Position numbers and translations under genes: made by a program. This document shows, piece by piece, positions 21,046 to 33,649 of a stretch of DNA of 64,000 nucleotides. The notes below the pieces were generated by a model that did not search any database, had not been told where the DNA came from, and was given only the letters and a program-made list of their open reading frames with translations. The stretch's first letter is position 1. Each line of letters starts with the position of its first letter. The stretch comes from Trichobilharzia szidati (lineage: Eukaryota; Platyhelminthes; Trematoda; Strigeidida; Schistosomatidae), in contig OX235272.1 of the NCBI GenBank assembly GCA_944472155.2, positions 79,800,020 through 79,864,019 of the forward strand, given 5' to 3'.

Positions 21046-21539
21046 GTACCATCAAATATGCATATGCGAAAACCTGTACCTCGATTACATACAATTTCTT
21101 ACTGTTGAAGAAGTGCTGAGCTTTATCATACACAAACTTGATTGTTCTAATCCTGTGGTGTATGCTACCAACAAGACTTATACGTATTATATAAACACAT
21201 TGTTTAAAATGTATGTGAATCCTCTTAAAGAAAATCGAGATAGTGAACAGACTGATGTAATGAACGATGCTTGTGATGAAACGACATGGAAGGCATGAAA
21301 GGAAGACATCAAGGGGAAATCAGCAGATAATGTAGTACAGTATCGAAGATTCTATTATGTGGTTAGTGTATTTTGCCCATATCCGTAAATCGAGTTGCCA
21401 ATTAATAATTCCGTCACTAAATACTCTCCTCTTTCTCCATCGCAGTACTTTTCATTGTGCATCACTTGATCAAAATTGTGATCAGGTTTGCATATGCATA
21501 CGCGCTAGGCCCTCAAGTGGAATCCAAATGTTAAACGAT

Positions 21540-21705
21540 GAGTGGGTCTTCCTAGAGTGACATGGAGGAGATCGTGTGAAGTGGAGATGAGCGATATTCG
21601 CAATCGTTGACCCAGCTGAAGTGGACGGCAGAGAATACAACAAAGTGGAGATGTGTTGTTGACACACTACGTTCCACTTGGAACTCAAGAGAATAATAAC
21701 TACAG
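21540..21705 (+). mobile_element. RTE-like LINE 3' end fragment
   Basis: GACATGGAGGAGATCGTGTG and CAAAGTGGAGATGTGTT...GGAACTCAAGAG match the 3' end of the degraded RTE-like element at 48.05-48.19 kb. Only the terminal part is present. Confidence 0.6.
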
Positions 21706-21719
21706 TAGCATGAATCTCT

Positions 21720-22403
21720 TCCTACAATATATCGACATCGGTTTGAGTTAGATGTTAATGTTACCTGATTGCACAACGCGTCGGGGTTAGAAAATATGTG
21801 CTGAAGAATCTTGATTAAGTGATAACACTATCATGTAGATGTAGAGATCAGTCCATACGTTAGGTGAAATGAGTGTCTCATGTCAAACCTTCCTTTTCTA
21901 CCAGTCGAATTAATCGCTTAGTGAGGTAAAGCAGAAGTGCATCGGTGGCCTGGGAATGAGCCTCGATTCACCTGCGTGAATATGAGCATTATGGTGAGAT
22001 ATTTCAATATGACGTAGTTCTGTTTAATACAATAATAACAGCTGAATAATGCAAGATAGAACAATCATTTGCTTCATTGGTTTCTCATCAGCTGCACGTA
22101 GACTAAGGAAATTATTAAATGTATTTACAGGTGAATTTTAAAATACTTCCAATCTAATAAGACATTCGAATCAGTGTCCGTTGTGCGACGAGTAATTCTC
22201 ATTCATTTGACATGTATATTAGCATTTCGAGGAATAAGAGAAATTGGTCGCGTCGACTGAACATTCGAGGGTTGATTTATTTATCTGTGTAGATTGAAGC
22301 ACGTAGTGGACAATCGGAAGTTCGTGTGAGACGAAGGTGATGACGGATGCACGGTGATGTGAATGTGTATTTCTATAGTCTCGCTTTATGGAATCGTCAG
22401 TGA
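21720..22403. other. Unassigned, includes a duplicated flank block
   Basis: About 22150-22403 is shared with the reverse complement of 33390-33610 and with 53330-53405/54765-54940. It has no coding content that I recognise. It ends sharply where the gypsy relic begins (about 22404). Confidence 0.5.
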
Positions 22404-24237
22404 ATACAGTATCTGATGTCATGCTGTTGGAAGTTGATAATACAGGTTTTCTTAAAAAGAAATCTAAACTATCATCCACATGTAATCGAGAGCGAAAATA
22501 TCGAACCTTGTTTTTCCTGTGGAAAGACTCATCTACGAAGCACTTTCCGTTTTCAGGGTGCTAAGTGCCGTTAATGTGGTAAAATTGGGCACATAAAGTC
22601 TGTTTCCAGAAGTTTAAATACTTATGCTACTCAGAATTCTCATGGTTCTCCCAAACTGTCTGGTAAAATGCAGTCAAAGTCTCTTTCGACTTTTCATAGC
22701 AATGAATCTCATCTGATGAGACCCTTTATTACAAATACAGGCAAGTCTCACTTTCTTATGATTGATACTGGGAGTATTTAATCTATCATTTCTAGGAAAA
22801 ATTCACTATCGCTTTGTAAGCATTCCCAGGTAGACCCTACTACTAGTTCAATTACAGACATTACTTTTCACAAACTGCTTCTTATTGGTACTACTAACAC
22901 TAGCTTGAAATCAGACAGTGATTTTTTGTGAATATCCTTTTCTTGTTAGTGAATATGGTCCGTCGTCATTGTTAGATGTCGAAATCTCACTTTGTACTGA
23001 GTTGTTTGATGAATCATTCTTCAGCGAATTAGTTCTCCAATGTTCAAATTGTGTAGGTGGAATAAAGATTAAGTCCATGCATCATCAAATAATATTCCAA
23101 AATTGATCTCAAAGATGTTTATTTGCAGATTCCTACTGAAGAAGCTTTTAGTGCATTAACAACGATTATTATTCCATTTGGATTATTCAAGTATAAGTTC
23201 TTGCCTTTTGGTCTGAAGGTTTCACCTGCAACATTTCAAAAAGTAGTTAATCAGAGGATAGATGGATTAGATGGTGTTGAGTCCTACCAAGACGACATTA
23301 TAGTTCATGGTCCGAACATCGAATTTTATAACGAACGTCTTTTAAAACTGTTCATGCGTTTCTGCGAGAAAAATGTTCTTCTTAATCCGTCTGAATGTCA
23401 TTTTACTTTGTTGTTTGTATCGTTCTTAGGATACGCAGTAGACTCCGAAGGTTTCAGACCTGATGCTAGTTGTTTGGCACCTCTCATTCAAGCACCTTCA
23501 CCTAATAATATGTCATCTTTGAGATTGTGGATCGGTATTCTTCAGTTTTACTTCATATTCATTCCCAATTTCACTCAACTGTTACCTTCACTTTTTGATG
23601 TTGTCTCCAGTGGAAAGTTTAAGTGAGAATAACAACATGAGTATACCTTGCGAAAAACTTTGGAGTCTCTTCAAATACGAGCTTTCCTAAGACCATTTTT
23701 ATCGAATGATAAGTCTGTTCTCACTACAGATGCTTCTCCTATGGGCATAGCTGCAGTACTTGAGAAAAAATGGACAGAGTGTTATTTGTATTTCAAGACG
23801 TATAAGTAAGAGTGAACAAGGGTACTCACAAACCCAGAAAGAGTCTCTAGCAGTTGTACGAGCAATAAGACTCTCGTATGAGTATCTCTTTGGTACTAAA
23901 TTTCATATAGTAACTGATCATCGGGCTTTCGAATTCATTTACAATCCATGACCATCTTTAAATAGATCATCTTTTGCTATGGCTAAAAGATGGAGTTTAG
24001 ATCTAAGTGTATAATATTTCACTAATGCACACAGTTCGGTCAAAGATAAACCACATGTTGACTTCTTATCTCGTTATTCATTATCTGACAATTCTCCTAA
24101 TGACACTGATTGTTTGTTAGTGAATCCGTCGCCAGTGGTAAGACTGTGATTAATAAACGAAACTCAGAAATATCACAACAATATTATAAATGTTGAAAGT
24201 GAAGCTTGAGATATTCAGTGTAAGCGAAGATTTTCAC
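22404..24237 (+). pseudogene. Ty3/gypsy-type gag-pol relic, copy 2
   Basis: In order: gag end with a decayed zinc knuckle, protease with MIDTGSI followed by a stop, an internal deletion of about 250 bases at the start of the reverse transcriptase (near 23060), RT with FGLFKYKFLPFGL, SPATFQKVVNQ and the catalytic YQDDIIVHG (23123-23626), then RNase H-like pieces (LTTDASPMGIAAVLE; SLAVVRAIRLSYEYLFGTKF) with frameshifts. Integrase and LTRs are absent. It ends at the same point as the 38-kb copy, where a shared non-element block begins. Confidence 0.85.
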
Positions 24238-24244
24238 AGTTAAA

Positions 24245-24674
24245 TAAGTGAAATATACTTTTGCTGAATAAACCTCCATTATGGGTTTATCAATGACACA
24301 CTAGTATTTTGAACAGATGACCGTAACCAGGGCTTATCGTTTGTTCAAAACGAAAACGTGCATGTGTGACAGAAATCTCACTGCACAATATCTACTATTC
24401 TCCATCAGATTTACATTGACAGAGAAGCACTGTAATGCGAATTTGTCACTAATCCCACATTCATCGTCATCATTGAACCTATCTGCACTAATCAAATGTT
24501 GATGCATGCAGAGTTGCAGCAGACCACGAAACAATTGAATAGATTCTGCACAATGTCGGTATTGCATCCATTGGAAATGTCTCCAACTGCTTTTGGTTGG
24601 AGTGCGATTTCAACAATCACTTCACATCGACGTATATTGTGAGACTGGAAACAGTGACAGTGAAACATATCGCG
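24245..24674. repeat. Triplicated block next to the gypsy relics (copy 1)
   Basis: About 430 bases, running from a CCTCCATTATG-GTTTATCAAT sequence to ...TATCGCG, recur at 34300-34703 and 40335-40743. In this copy the block is interrupted after TATCGCG by a LINE; the other two continue uninterrupted. Short open frames are present but shared only as duplicated DNA. Confidence 0.75.
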
Positions 24675-27600
24675 GCGGCCTGCTTAAAACTTGGGCTACC
24701 GAAATTTTTCGTCACTTATATTGCATCTGATTTCTTGGATTTATTTTGTTTTAATTATTCAATTATGTGTCCAAAACGTGTTACTTACTCTCGCGATTAT
24801 TTAAAATGTTTTCAACCGGATAATTTACGAGTATACAATAACCTTAAGAAAAAGCATCATGGTGGGTGGCAAAGATCCTTAAAGTGTACTCCAATGCATC
24901 AGATGACTGTTCCTGTGGTTATGAGCACAAATTGCAGGTCATTATCGAACAAGATTAATCACTTGGATTCTTTACTATATTCAAATATTTATCGTAATAC
25001 AGGTGTAATAACGCTTCAGGAAACTTGGCTACACGACTCATATGATGATAATTCAATCTTACTAAATGGTTTCAATATGTACAGACAAGACCGAAGTAGT
25101 TCAAGGAAGAAGCGAGGCGGTGGTGTTGCTACTTTCATAAATTCTCAGTGGTCTGTTGCCAACAACGTCTGTTTTAAATTCTCAAGTGATAATATTGACT
25201 GTATAACTGTCAAATGTCGACCTAAACACCTATCTAAATACAAATCCATTTATATCACGAATATTTATATCACACCTTGTTGTAGCACTTCAGAATTATC
25301 TATGCTTGCTGATGAATTCACTATTTTCGCTGCCGCCTCTTTTGGTAACTCCCTGACCATAGCGACAGGTGATTTTAATTCATGTGACTGCAGCTTTCTC
25401 ACAGTGATAGGTCATGAAAATGTTGTTAACTTTCCCACCAGGCTGGATAATTCCCTTGATCTTGTATTTATCAATGACTCCGGAATATACGAAGCTCGTA
25501 AAAGAGCTCCACTGTTTAACTCAGATCATTGTATTGTACGGGTTTTACCTAAAATCTATAGAAAATTAGACAAGAGAACTTTTTCACACCTTTCCAAGAA
25601 AACTGTAAATGGATGTCGCTCTATGGAGAATGTTCAGAACCTCAGAAGCATGCTCAAAGATACAAGGTGGGACCTGTTTAAAGAAGACTCTCTTGATGAC
25701 ACAATCTCTAATATTACAAGTTATCTCAAATTTTGTCTTGACACCTGTTGTCCCAGAGAAACGCTCTTCATCAGATTTGACCGTTTCTCCTCTCCTCAAC
25801 TTAAAAAGTTTCGCAGACAAAAAGAAAAATTATATAAAATGAAGGATAATGCTGGCTTGAAAAGAATTAACATCCTAATAAAGTCCGAAATGCACAGATT
25901 GAATTCAATTTACAACCAAAAGTTTATGTCCTGTAAAAATGCGTCTAACATATGGAAACTTTTCAAAGAAATTACTGGTGGTAAGCAGATGAACAGTATT
26001 CATTTTTCCCTTGATGTTTCCAAACTAAACAAGTCCTTCTTACATTCTCCCACGAATGCTAAACTTTCTAGTGTTACAAGTATTAATGAAACCTGCTTCT
26101 CTGGATTTACTACAAATGACGTTCTAAAATGCCTCCAGTCTGTGAACCCTTCTTATAGCCTGGGTCCAGATGGTTTGCCTAGTGTTATTCTTAAAAATTG
26201 TGCAGATATCCTGTGTTATCCTCTCATGGACATATTAAATGAATCTTTTTCCAAAAATGTCGTGCCAGCCGCTTGGAAGGACATTAAAATTGTACCTATT
26301 CCTAAGTCGTCTACTGTGACATGTTTTAAATTTAGACCCATTGCTATTACTTCCCCTTTTCCAAAAGCTATGGAAAAGTTGCTCTTACTTAATCTTCAAC
26401 TTTCACTTAAAGCCTTTAACGATCCCAAACAATCCGCCTACAAACACAGTAGAAGTACTTTAGAGGCAGCTGCAGTCTTGTATCATAAAATTGTCTCCAG
26501 CTTAGACAAGGGGGCTGAATTTGTCCGCTGCACCTTTCTAGATTATACATCTGCTTTCAACTCAGTACCTAGGGACATTTTACTAAACAAGCTTGCAGAA
26601 ACTCAAACTGACTGTTGAGTTGTCAAATGGCTCCATTCTTATTTCTCAGGAAGAAAGCAATACACTGTATGTCAGGAAAAGTCGTCCACTTCATTGCTTA
26701 CTGAGGCTGGTGTCCCTCAAGGCGCTGTCCTTTCTCCTTTTCTGTTTTCTTTCTTCTTGCATGACTTGCCTCACTCCGAGGAAATGAACTTTGTTAAGTA
26801 TGCCAATGATCTAACTATTTCAATGTCTGTTAACTCTCAACTTGACTGCATTAAGATTAACAACTTTCTATCAGAAATTAGCAAATGGTCTTCGTCTAAC
26901 GGCTTTAAACTTAATCCTTCCAAATGTCAGACTGTCAACTTCAGTTTCCGATGTAAACGAAAGTTAAATGAAGCCGTTGGTTCCTATGACCCTTGCAAAA
27001 TCGATGATACTGATATAGAAACCCAGTCTGAAGTTAAGTATCTTGGATTAGTTCTCTCTTCTGACCTATCTTGGTCTTCTCATGTCTTAGCGATTTCTGA
27101 AAGAATATTTCGTCTGACTTTTTACATTAAGAAGTTGAGGCACTCAGGCATAACCCAACTACTCCTCTTACAGTTTGTCAACTCGTGTATTTTACCTATT
27201 CTTCTTTACTGTTCACCATTATTCTTTCCTGGATTGCTAAAAAAGGACTATGTCATACTTCGTAGAACTCTGAAGACTGTCAGTAGAACGAGTGGTATCC
27301 CATCGGGCCATATCGTTGGCATTGTCACCGATAGATATTTGATGTCATGCAACAAATTCGCTAGAGGAATTTTGTCAGACTCTGAGCACCCACTCTACCA
27401 GCAGCTCCAACCTTGTGTCTCCTCAGGTAAAACAAGAAGTCTTTTCATAAGACTTTATGTACGTACGTCTAAGTATAAAAATTCCACTATACCATATTTA
27501 GCACGTACTTTATGTGATGAAAATAGCGTCAGAAATGAACTAACTAACCTTCTTAGCACCACTAAATAAACCATTTCCTCCACTCTTACAACATCAACCT

Positions 27601-28009
27601 TTATTGTTATTGTACTTCTTAAATTTATAATCCTCTCAATTTTTTTTCACACGTGTGAACATCATTTAAGCTGTATTATAACTTAATTTTGCCTTTCCCC
27701 TCACCATACTATGTCAACAGAACATTAGATTCAATAATCTATAACATGCTAAAGTTTACAAACTGAATCGACGATACTGTTTGAAACAAACTCACTGTTA
27801 TTATTACTTATAATTCTTATCATTATTATTATATCTAATAATTTATGTCGTAAATGTGTACAAATTCCTCCGATTAATTTTGTTTTAATTTTTAACTTTA
27901 TATACATTTTGAGTAAATCAGAAGCAATACAGTGACAAATACTGAGAATTCCATTCTGTATTATAAGTACTGATTTTGGAATAAAGTAAATTATTATTAT
28001 TATTAATAG
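24675..28009 (+). mobile_element. Near full-length CR1-like LINE, insertion site visible
   Basis: About 3.3 kb: short 5' region, one long disrupted frame (see 24764-27569), a 440-base 3' UTR and an ATT-repeat tail after TGGAATAAAG. Paralogous empty sites at 34700 and 40740 read ...TATCGCG-TAAT..., whereas here TATCGCG is followed by the LINE and TAATAGGTGTG resumes after the tail. No clear target-site duplication beyond a few bases. Relatives lie at 7.4, 17.2, 49.1 and 53.4 kb, all 5'-truncated and on the minus strand. Confidence 0.85.
24764..27569 (+). pseudogene. LINE endonuclease-reverse transcriptase, frameshifted, mutated catalytic box
   Basis: The frame likely starts at MCPKRV (24764) and runs to a stop at 26616-26618. 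The coding sequence resumes in another frame from about 26640 to 27569. The N-terminal half is an APE-type endonuclease: LQETWL, ATGDFNSCD and FNSDHC. The RT follows, with SLGPDGLPSVIL, KFRPIAI and FLDYTSAFNSVPR before the break, and EAGVPQGAVLSPFLFSFFLHDLP after it. The catalytic YADD box reads YAND, so a catalytic Asp is lost. The C-terminal part continues with NPSKCQTVNFSF, YLGLVLSSDL and LPILLYCSPLFFPG. The endonuclease order and single ORF fit the CR1/Jockey-like LINEs of schistosomes. Not active as it stands. Confidence 0.85.
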
Positions 28010-29800
28010 TAATAGGTGTGAGATAGCTCATGCATTCACAGATCAAGCACCACTCAATAATGATTGATGATGATGAGAACAATAGTAGCTTTGTCCACAG
28101 GTGAAATCTATAACCAATTCGTTACTGAAGAACACAGATGGTGTGATGAGTACCATTCGAGGATTATATGTTGGCTACACAATGTAAGCCATTTTAATGT
28201 CTATCGATCTGCATTCACTGACCTGACGAATGCTTCTCTGATTGACTTGTAACATGTTTTGATGCGAAATCATCGCACGAAGATTCATCGATAAGTGAAA
28301 TGCATAAGTTCCGTTTGAATATTCCTATGTTAGTTAACAAGTTATATGCCACTTCAAAATCAAACCTAGTGCAGTTTCTTGAACATAAGACGACCAATAA
28401 TAACAACATATTAAGATTTCACCCTTCTAATTTGAATTCAACTCCATGACGTGTCTTGTTCTCCCCCGTATTCGTTGAGACTTATATCAATCCCTTATTG
28501 CATGTATTCGCTGCTGTTATTCAGAGAGAGATGTGCGGTTATTTTCAATCAGAGTATAGTTTGTTCACGTCAATGTGTGTCCTGCTATCACTGAGGCGTA
28601 TCCGTTGACTATGTGTGTGACTGAGAGAAATGATGCACACCACACGTAGGAGGGCATTCACAACACCTTCTATTGATTAACGTGGTCCTGTTGCAGTCAA
28701 TTCCACCCCCAGATGGCAATAATTAATTCTGACTGGTGTTTATGGGTCAGAGTTAATAATAAGCAAATCGAATCACTCTGACAAACCGAAAGTCCGGTAT
28801 TTCTTCACTAATCAGCAGCTAAGTATGACGCGGAATTTTCCAGCTGGTCAATTCTCCATCCCATTCACATTATGAAGACAAACTCAAAATAAATATACGA
28901 GTAACTGGAACGTGGTCTATTCAAATGAATCAAGCAGCCGAACCATATCACGACCACAAATGCACCATGCTAAAATCATCAGATCAACAAAACATTTTGA
29001 CAACCAGCGGCGATGAATGACATGCTACGAAATCTGCTCCGACAGTTAACATCCCATCAGTGAGTGATTGAACAGACTGTGTGAACTACCGATTCATTTA
29101 GTTGGAGGACACAACTGAAGCAGTGAGTCACGCGTCACCTCTCCAAAATGCTTCTCTTTCACATCGACTCCTTCGTTGCACACACAGCGCACTGCCATCA
29201 ACTCAAATGAAGTGCACGTTACAAAACAAAATACTCTCTCAGCACTATTGTGACACGCAGCTTCCATTCATGAAGTTGGTGTTCCGCCATGTATTTTGTG
29301 TATGTGGCGAGGATGTAGTGAGTTGGAATTTCAGTTAACAGCGTATCGACGATAGAAGAATACTATGAAATGACCCCTCATCGCCATCGTCATCGAATAA
29401 CTAATATTCTATCCGCTGTGTGATGGTTGCAGAAACACAGTGAAGCTGTAAAAAGTACGTTAGGTATTTGTGCATGACGAGAGTGGATGCATTTCGAATA
29501 TTGATTGATGCGCATGGAAAAGACAAACACCTAACCAACCAACGAATATGAAAGTAAATAGGTGAATAGCGAAATTGTCAATATAAAATAAATGTTATTG
29601 ATGTCACTAGCATTTTATTAGGCGACTGCGTTACTCCCCCCCTTCCTCAAGGAACCTCAAAACCCTTATTTCCTGTCTAAGTTTCAATCAGCTAAATCAA
29701 ATGATTGAGCGAAGCATGAAACCCAAGAACACAGGATATGTCTGAAATAACGTACTGTATTTGAAATCAGAATACTGAGTAGAACCAAGAAACCAAAATA
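28010..29800. other. Duplicated flank of gene A, no supported gene
   Basis: Pieces match 34700-35280, 40745-41000 and 56500-56950. An AACCAACC motif near 29530 and a block near 29580-29660 also occur next to genes C and D. Short frames are not conserved. Nothing else recognised. Confidence 0.45.
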
Positions 29801-29931
29801 GCATTTTAATTTCAATAAAGATAGTGTGTGAACTGAAGCATGCGCATAACACTGTAGAATGCAAGACGAGTAGAAACAATATTCACTTTCTCAATCATGT
29901 CGCCATATTGACATCATCAGCAAGGACAACT

Positions 29932-30238
29932 TCATCCAAACCTCATGAATCGCTTGTCTCGAGGTTCCACTGAAAAACAAGAGAAGAAATGAGAAGACGG
30001 AGAGTAAGATTGGGAAGAGAAATGAGCAGTGTGCACTCTGTCGACTGATGATCACGTACATCATAAGTCAGTTTTCTGACACTTACCATCGCTGAGTGGA
30101 ATGGCGAGAACCTTGGTGGAATACATCACGAAGAGAAGTAGGATTGAGAAGAGCAATTGGAAGCACACTCGAACATAGCTCACCTGAATCACTCAGTCGT
30201 ACGCATTATTTCGTCAAACATACCTGATGATTCCTCAT
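29932..30238 (-). CDS. FMRFamide precursor-like gene A (predicted FMRF-NH2)
   Basis: Three coding exons. Exon 1 (30238-30224) codes MRNHQ. Intron 1 is 40 nt. Exon 2 (30183-30087, 97 nt) codes VSYVRVCFQLL and a hydrophobic core ending KVLA-IPLSD, a signal peptide with a likely cut after VLA. Intron 2 is 117 nt. Exon 3 (29969-29932) codes VEPRDKR-FMRF-G and TGA. The phase-1 junction (GATG|gtaagt to cag|TGG) restores Val. Lys-Arg is a proprotein-convertase site and the last Gly an amide donor, so the 49-residue precursor predicts exactly FMRFamide. An in-frame TAA lies 11 codons upstream of the ATG, which supports the start. TATAAAA is at 30321-30327, and an ATTAAA-type poly(A) signal is at 29805-29810. 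FMRFamide itself is classically molluscan. Processing is inferred, not shown. Confidence 0.88.
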
Positions 30239-30320
30239 CTCGGATGACCGAATTCTCTGTGTAGATGCTTAGTCACGACAAGATAGCACGCACTGATAGT
30301 GTTCCTCCGGTGAGAACGTG

Positions 30321-30327
30321 TTTTATA
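30321..30327 (-). promoter_or_regulatory. Class I TATA box, gene A
   Basis: TATAAAA on the minus strand within GATATAAAACACGTTCTCACC, identical around genes C (43180-43186) and D (52209-52215), about 85 bases before the ATG. Confidence 0.65.
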
Positions 30328-30329
30328 TC

Positions 30330-32700
30330 AGTGAACATTTGATTGACGTCAATATTTGAAGTACATTTGTATTTTCCATTCAACTATCTGTGTTTGATGA
30401 CATGATGACAGGCCTCACAATATGAAATTGTGTAAGGACAATTTCGGTTAATGAATTTTGACTGTGTGCCAGTCAGTGGGTAGATTTCCGTTTGATTAGA
30501 GAAGGAAGAATATCGTATCGATCACGTGGACTTTATTTCATTGATTCCCTGTTTGCTTCCACTACAAATCCACTACTTGATTTGGATTTTTATGCCTCAC
30601 TCAAACTTTTGATTTATTTGATTGAAACTTCGACTAGAATGTGTGGTTCTAGATTTCCTGGATGAAACGCACATTAACACACGCCCCTCTTCCAATTGTC
30701 CTCACACCAATAACATTCATTCTATATTGATAATTTGGCCATTCACTTATTCAATTCGTGTTTTGTCGTCACAATCACGACCGGTTGCATTGCTGCTATT
30801 CACCTGTTACTGACTGATTAATCATTCATGCGTTTCTGATTGTTGGTGAATGTATGTGTGTGTGTGTGGTTGTGGATGTTTTATTCAGTGATGTAGTAGC
30901 CTTCCTGTACACAGCCTCTGATGATTTCCTATACTATTTCAGAGTTGTTTCATGTTTAGCCGCAATAGTTTCAGCATTTAACACTTAATAAATACAGCGG
31001 AAATATTCATTCAGACATGTTTAAATAACAAAATAATTAAGCCGAGAATATCTTTTTCGATAATCTCCTTCTCTGACTCTACAGTTATATATATACATAT
31101 ATATTTGTGTATAGCATATTCCAGAAGAGTAGTCAATAATATTAGCACTCTACAAATCGATATTTTTTTTGGAAACAATTATGTTGCCATTGTCTACTAT
31201 TCTGGAATATTCTGAATGATGTATAAATATATGTGTAATTGCAGGGCCAGAAGAGGAATTTGTCAAAAAGGATAGTCTTTACTTAATAAATACTCTGTGG
31301 TGCGTGAAAGCTTATTAATTACAATGACGACCCGTACAAAAATAGAGCTACTCGGAGATTAGTGACAACTGATGTATTCTCGTGTAAGAGTATGGCGGTG
31401 TCTATTGACACAATGTCCTAATTTTCTCAAGAAAGGAATATTTGTTAGCAGCAGCTTACATGAAAGACTTAAAAGGTAGTTTCGAAGACCATTTCAGGCT
31501 TGTTTGCATCTTATATATAGCAATGGGTGTGAGCAAAATGTGAATAGTGGGTCAATTCAAATGGGAAGTTTAAATCTTTCGGATCGATTCAGCACGATGA
31601 GATGATGTGAGTGATCTCATAGCAAGACAAGTGTGGAAGCAGGCGAATATGCTTTACTCTGCATATTACTTACGTGTATTGATAATTAGTGTATGCCCCA
31701 ATGGTACGTACGTGCGTATGTACTCATATTTGAAGACCTTCATCTATCCATATATCTTGGCTGCTGGAATTCTCATTCAACATATCATGTCAGCATTTCT
31801 GTCTCTAACTCTACCAAAAACTTACTAATTTTCAACTGTTCAGTTAAAATATTCATAACCTATTGTATTTTTTTTGACAAACTCAATTTTCACAGGCATA
31901 CAAAATAACTCATATATATATATACTTGCGATTGTACAGCTAAGAAAATGAATTCACCGAAAACAAACTCTTTGCTGAACGTCGTGTTGTTGTTTATTTT
32001 TTTTCAATAATCAAGTGTGTCTAGAAGTTAACCAACAGAATAAGTATCATGACATAGTCGAAGGAAATCAAACGATAACACACTCATTTTTATCAAAACC
32101 TTAGACTTGGTCTCCATGATCCCACTGAATGAATGAAGGCAGATACCCCACCATTTCTCCTTTCTTCTTATGCGCTAATATAATCGGAAACTGTACATTA
32201 TGATTTCTTTCCTGATGACATTGTTCAGGTATTTCTTTGTTTCTCCTGCGACTTAGAAGTCTTTGAAATGACATGTCAGAATTCATCGCGTGAAGTCGTC
32301 TCTTCATATTTCTGGAATACAATCTTCGATTTTGTGTGATTCACAGAAGATTGGAAGAATTCATGAAACTCAGTATATCATGGTGATCATATAAAGCGAA
32401 GCTTGTCTCTTTGTTTCATAATACGGGAGGAAGTACTCAAGTTTTGGCTGTTACAAGCTGTTACTATGTCCATCACTGAATACGGCCGTACAGTTTATAG
32501 ACGCGTCTAGAAATATGATGCTTGTGCAAAGATGAAATATCTTTGAGATTGTAAATGAAAAATTCTGCTTGTTTGTGGAGGCATTTTGTTTCGAGATCTT
32601 AGCCACCACTGAATATGAGAAGCCGAGGACAGCCTTGTAGAAACAGTGCAACTGTATTAGCTATGTGGACATCTCGCCTCCTGGAGATATTTTCACATCA
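30330..32700. other. Mostly unassigned region upstream of gene A
   Basis: The first 200 bases match the upstream regions of genes C and D. A TG run lies at about 30848-30862 and TA-rich microsatellites at about 31085-31105 and 31913-31925. About 32450-32760 recurs inverted at 41280-41480. No coding gene supported. Confidence 0.4.
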
Positions 32701-33640
32701 CAATTACAGGCGACACATATTCCTTCCTCAACCATCATATAGTCTAGTCTCTTTCAGGTAAAGCATACATTGTAACTTTGCACCTTATTGCTTTGTCCAT
32801 TCCACCACAGAACACGTCAAATCCTCGAGAACTATCATCTCACATTCGCACAAACACCGATTTTCGCTTCGTCAAGAGATGTTCTGAATCTTGTCTTGGC
32901 CTATTCAGTGCACAAATTCACATATGTGCAATCACCTCCCAAGTTCGACTCGTGTCACACTCAATTTCACTATCTCAGCCTTTCTTCACAGTCGTCACAA
33001 ACGTTCTCAGATTATTGCCATCCTTTAAGATTGCCTGTCTGCGTGGCTTCCAACATAGTGCGGGCTAGTTATCGGCCCTCAAATGATCACCACTGTTCGT
33101 GTCAGAAGTGACCAGTAATGGTGAGATATTCTTCACACCTCACCACGCATTCACTACACTGAACTCGAAACAGTGTATAATGATGATGATGTGTGTATCG
33201 ACTGATTACAGTCCACATTCTTCCTGCACTGTATCGACCGAGGTGACTGACTTGTTCACATGCGGAAAGTCTACAACTTCATTCAGTTAAACTTGCAGCC
33301 CACCGACTAGTTGTGAGAGAATATAACACTCACGACCACCTATACTTGTGTTTACTGACGATTACATAAAGCGAGATCATAGATATACTTAATCACACCA
33401 AAGTGAATCCGTCGCCACCTTCGTCTCACACGAGCTTCCAATTGTCCACTACGTGCTTCAATCCGCACAGATAAACAAATCAACCCTCGAAGGTTCAGTC
33501 CACGCGACCAATCTCCTTTATTCCCCGAAACGCTCTTATACACGTCAGATGAATGAGAATTACTCCTCGTCGCACAACGGACACTGATTCGAATGCCTTA
33601 TTAGATTCAACTCACTGATTTCATGTATATCGTCTCTCCT
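32700..33640. repeat. Block repeated inverted at 54770-55600
   Basis: Roughly 0.9 kb recurs as reverse complement between genes D and E, and its end (33390-33640) also near 22.2 and 43.6 kb. The short open frames at 32778-33111 and 33099-33290 are shared only as duplicated DNA, and their copies carry different stops. No function recognised. Confidence 0.55.
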
Positions 33641-33649
33641 CACACTGAA

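Noticed and set aside
32778..33111. Overlapping 96- and 107-codon frames in a duplicated block
   Set aside because: The inverted copy at 55.2-55.6 kb has different stops and register. Conservation is that of duplicated DNA, not of a protein.
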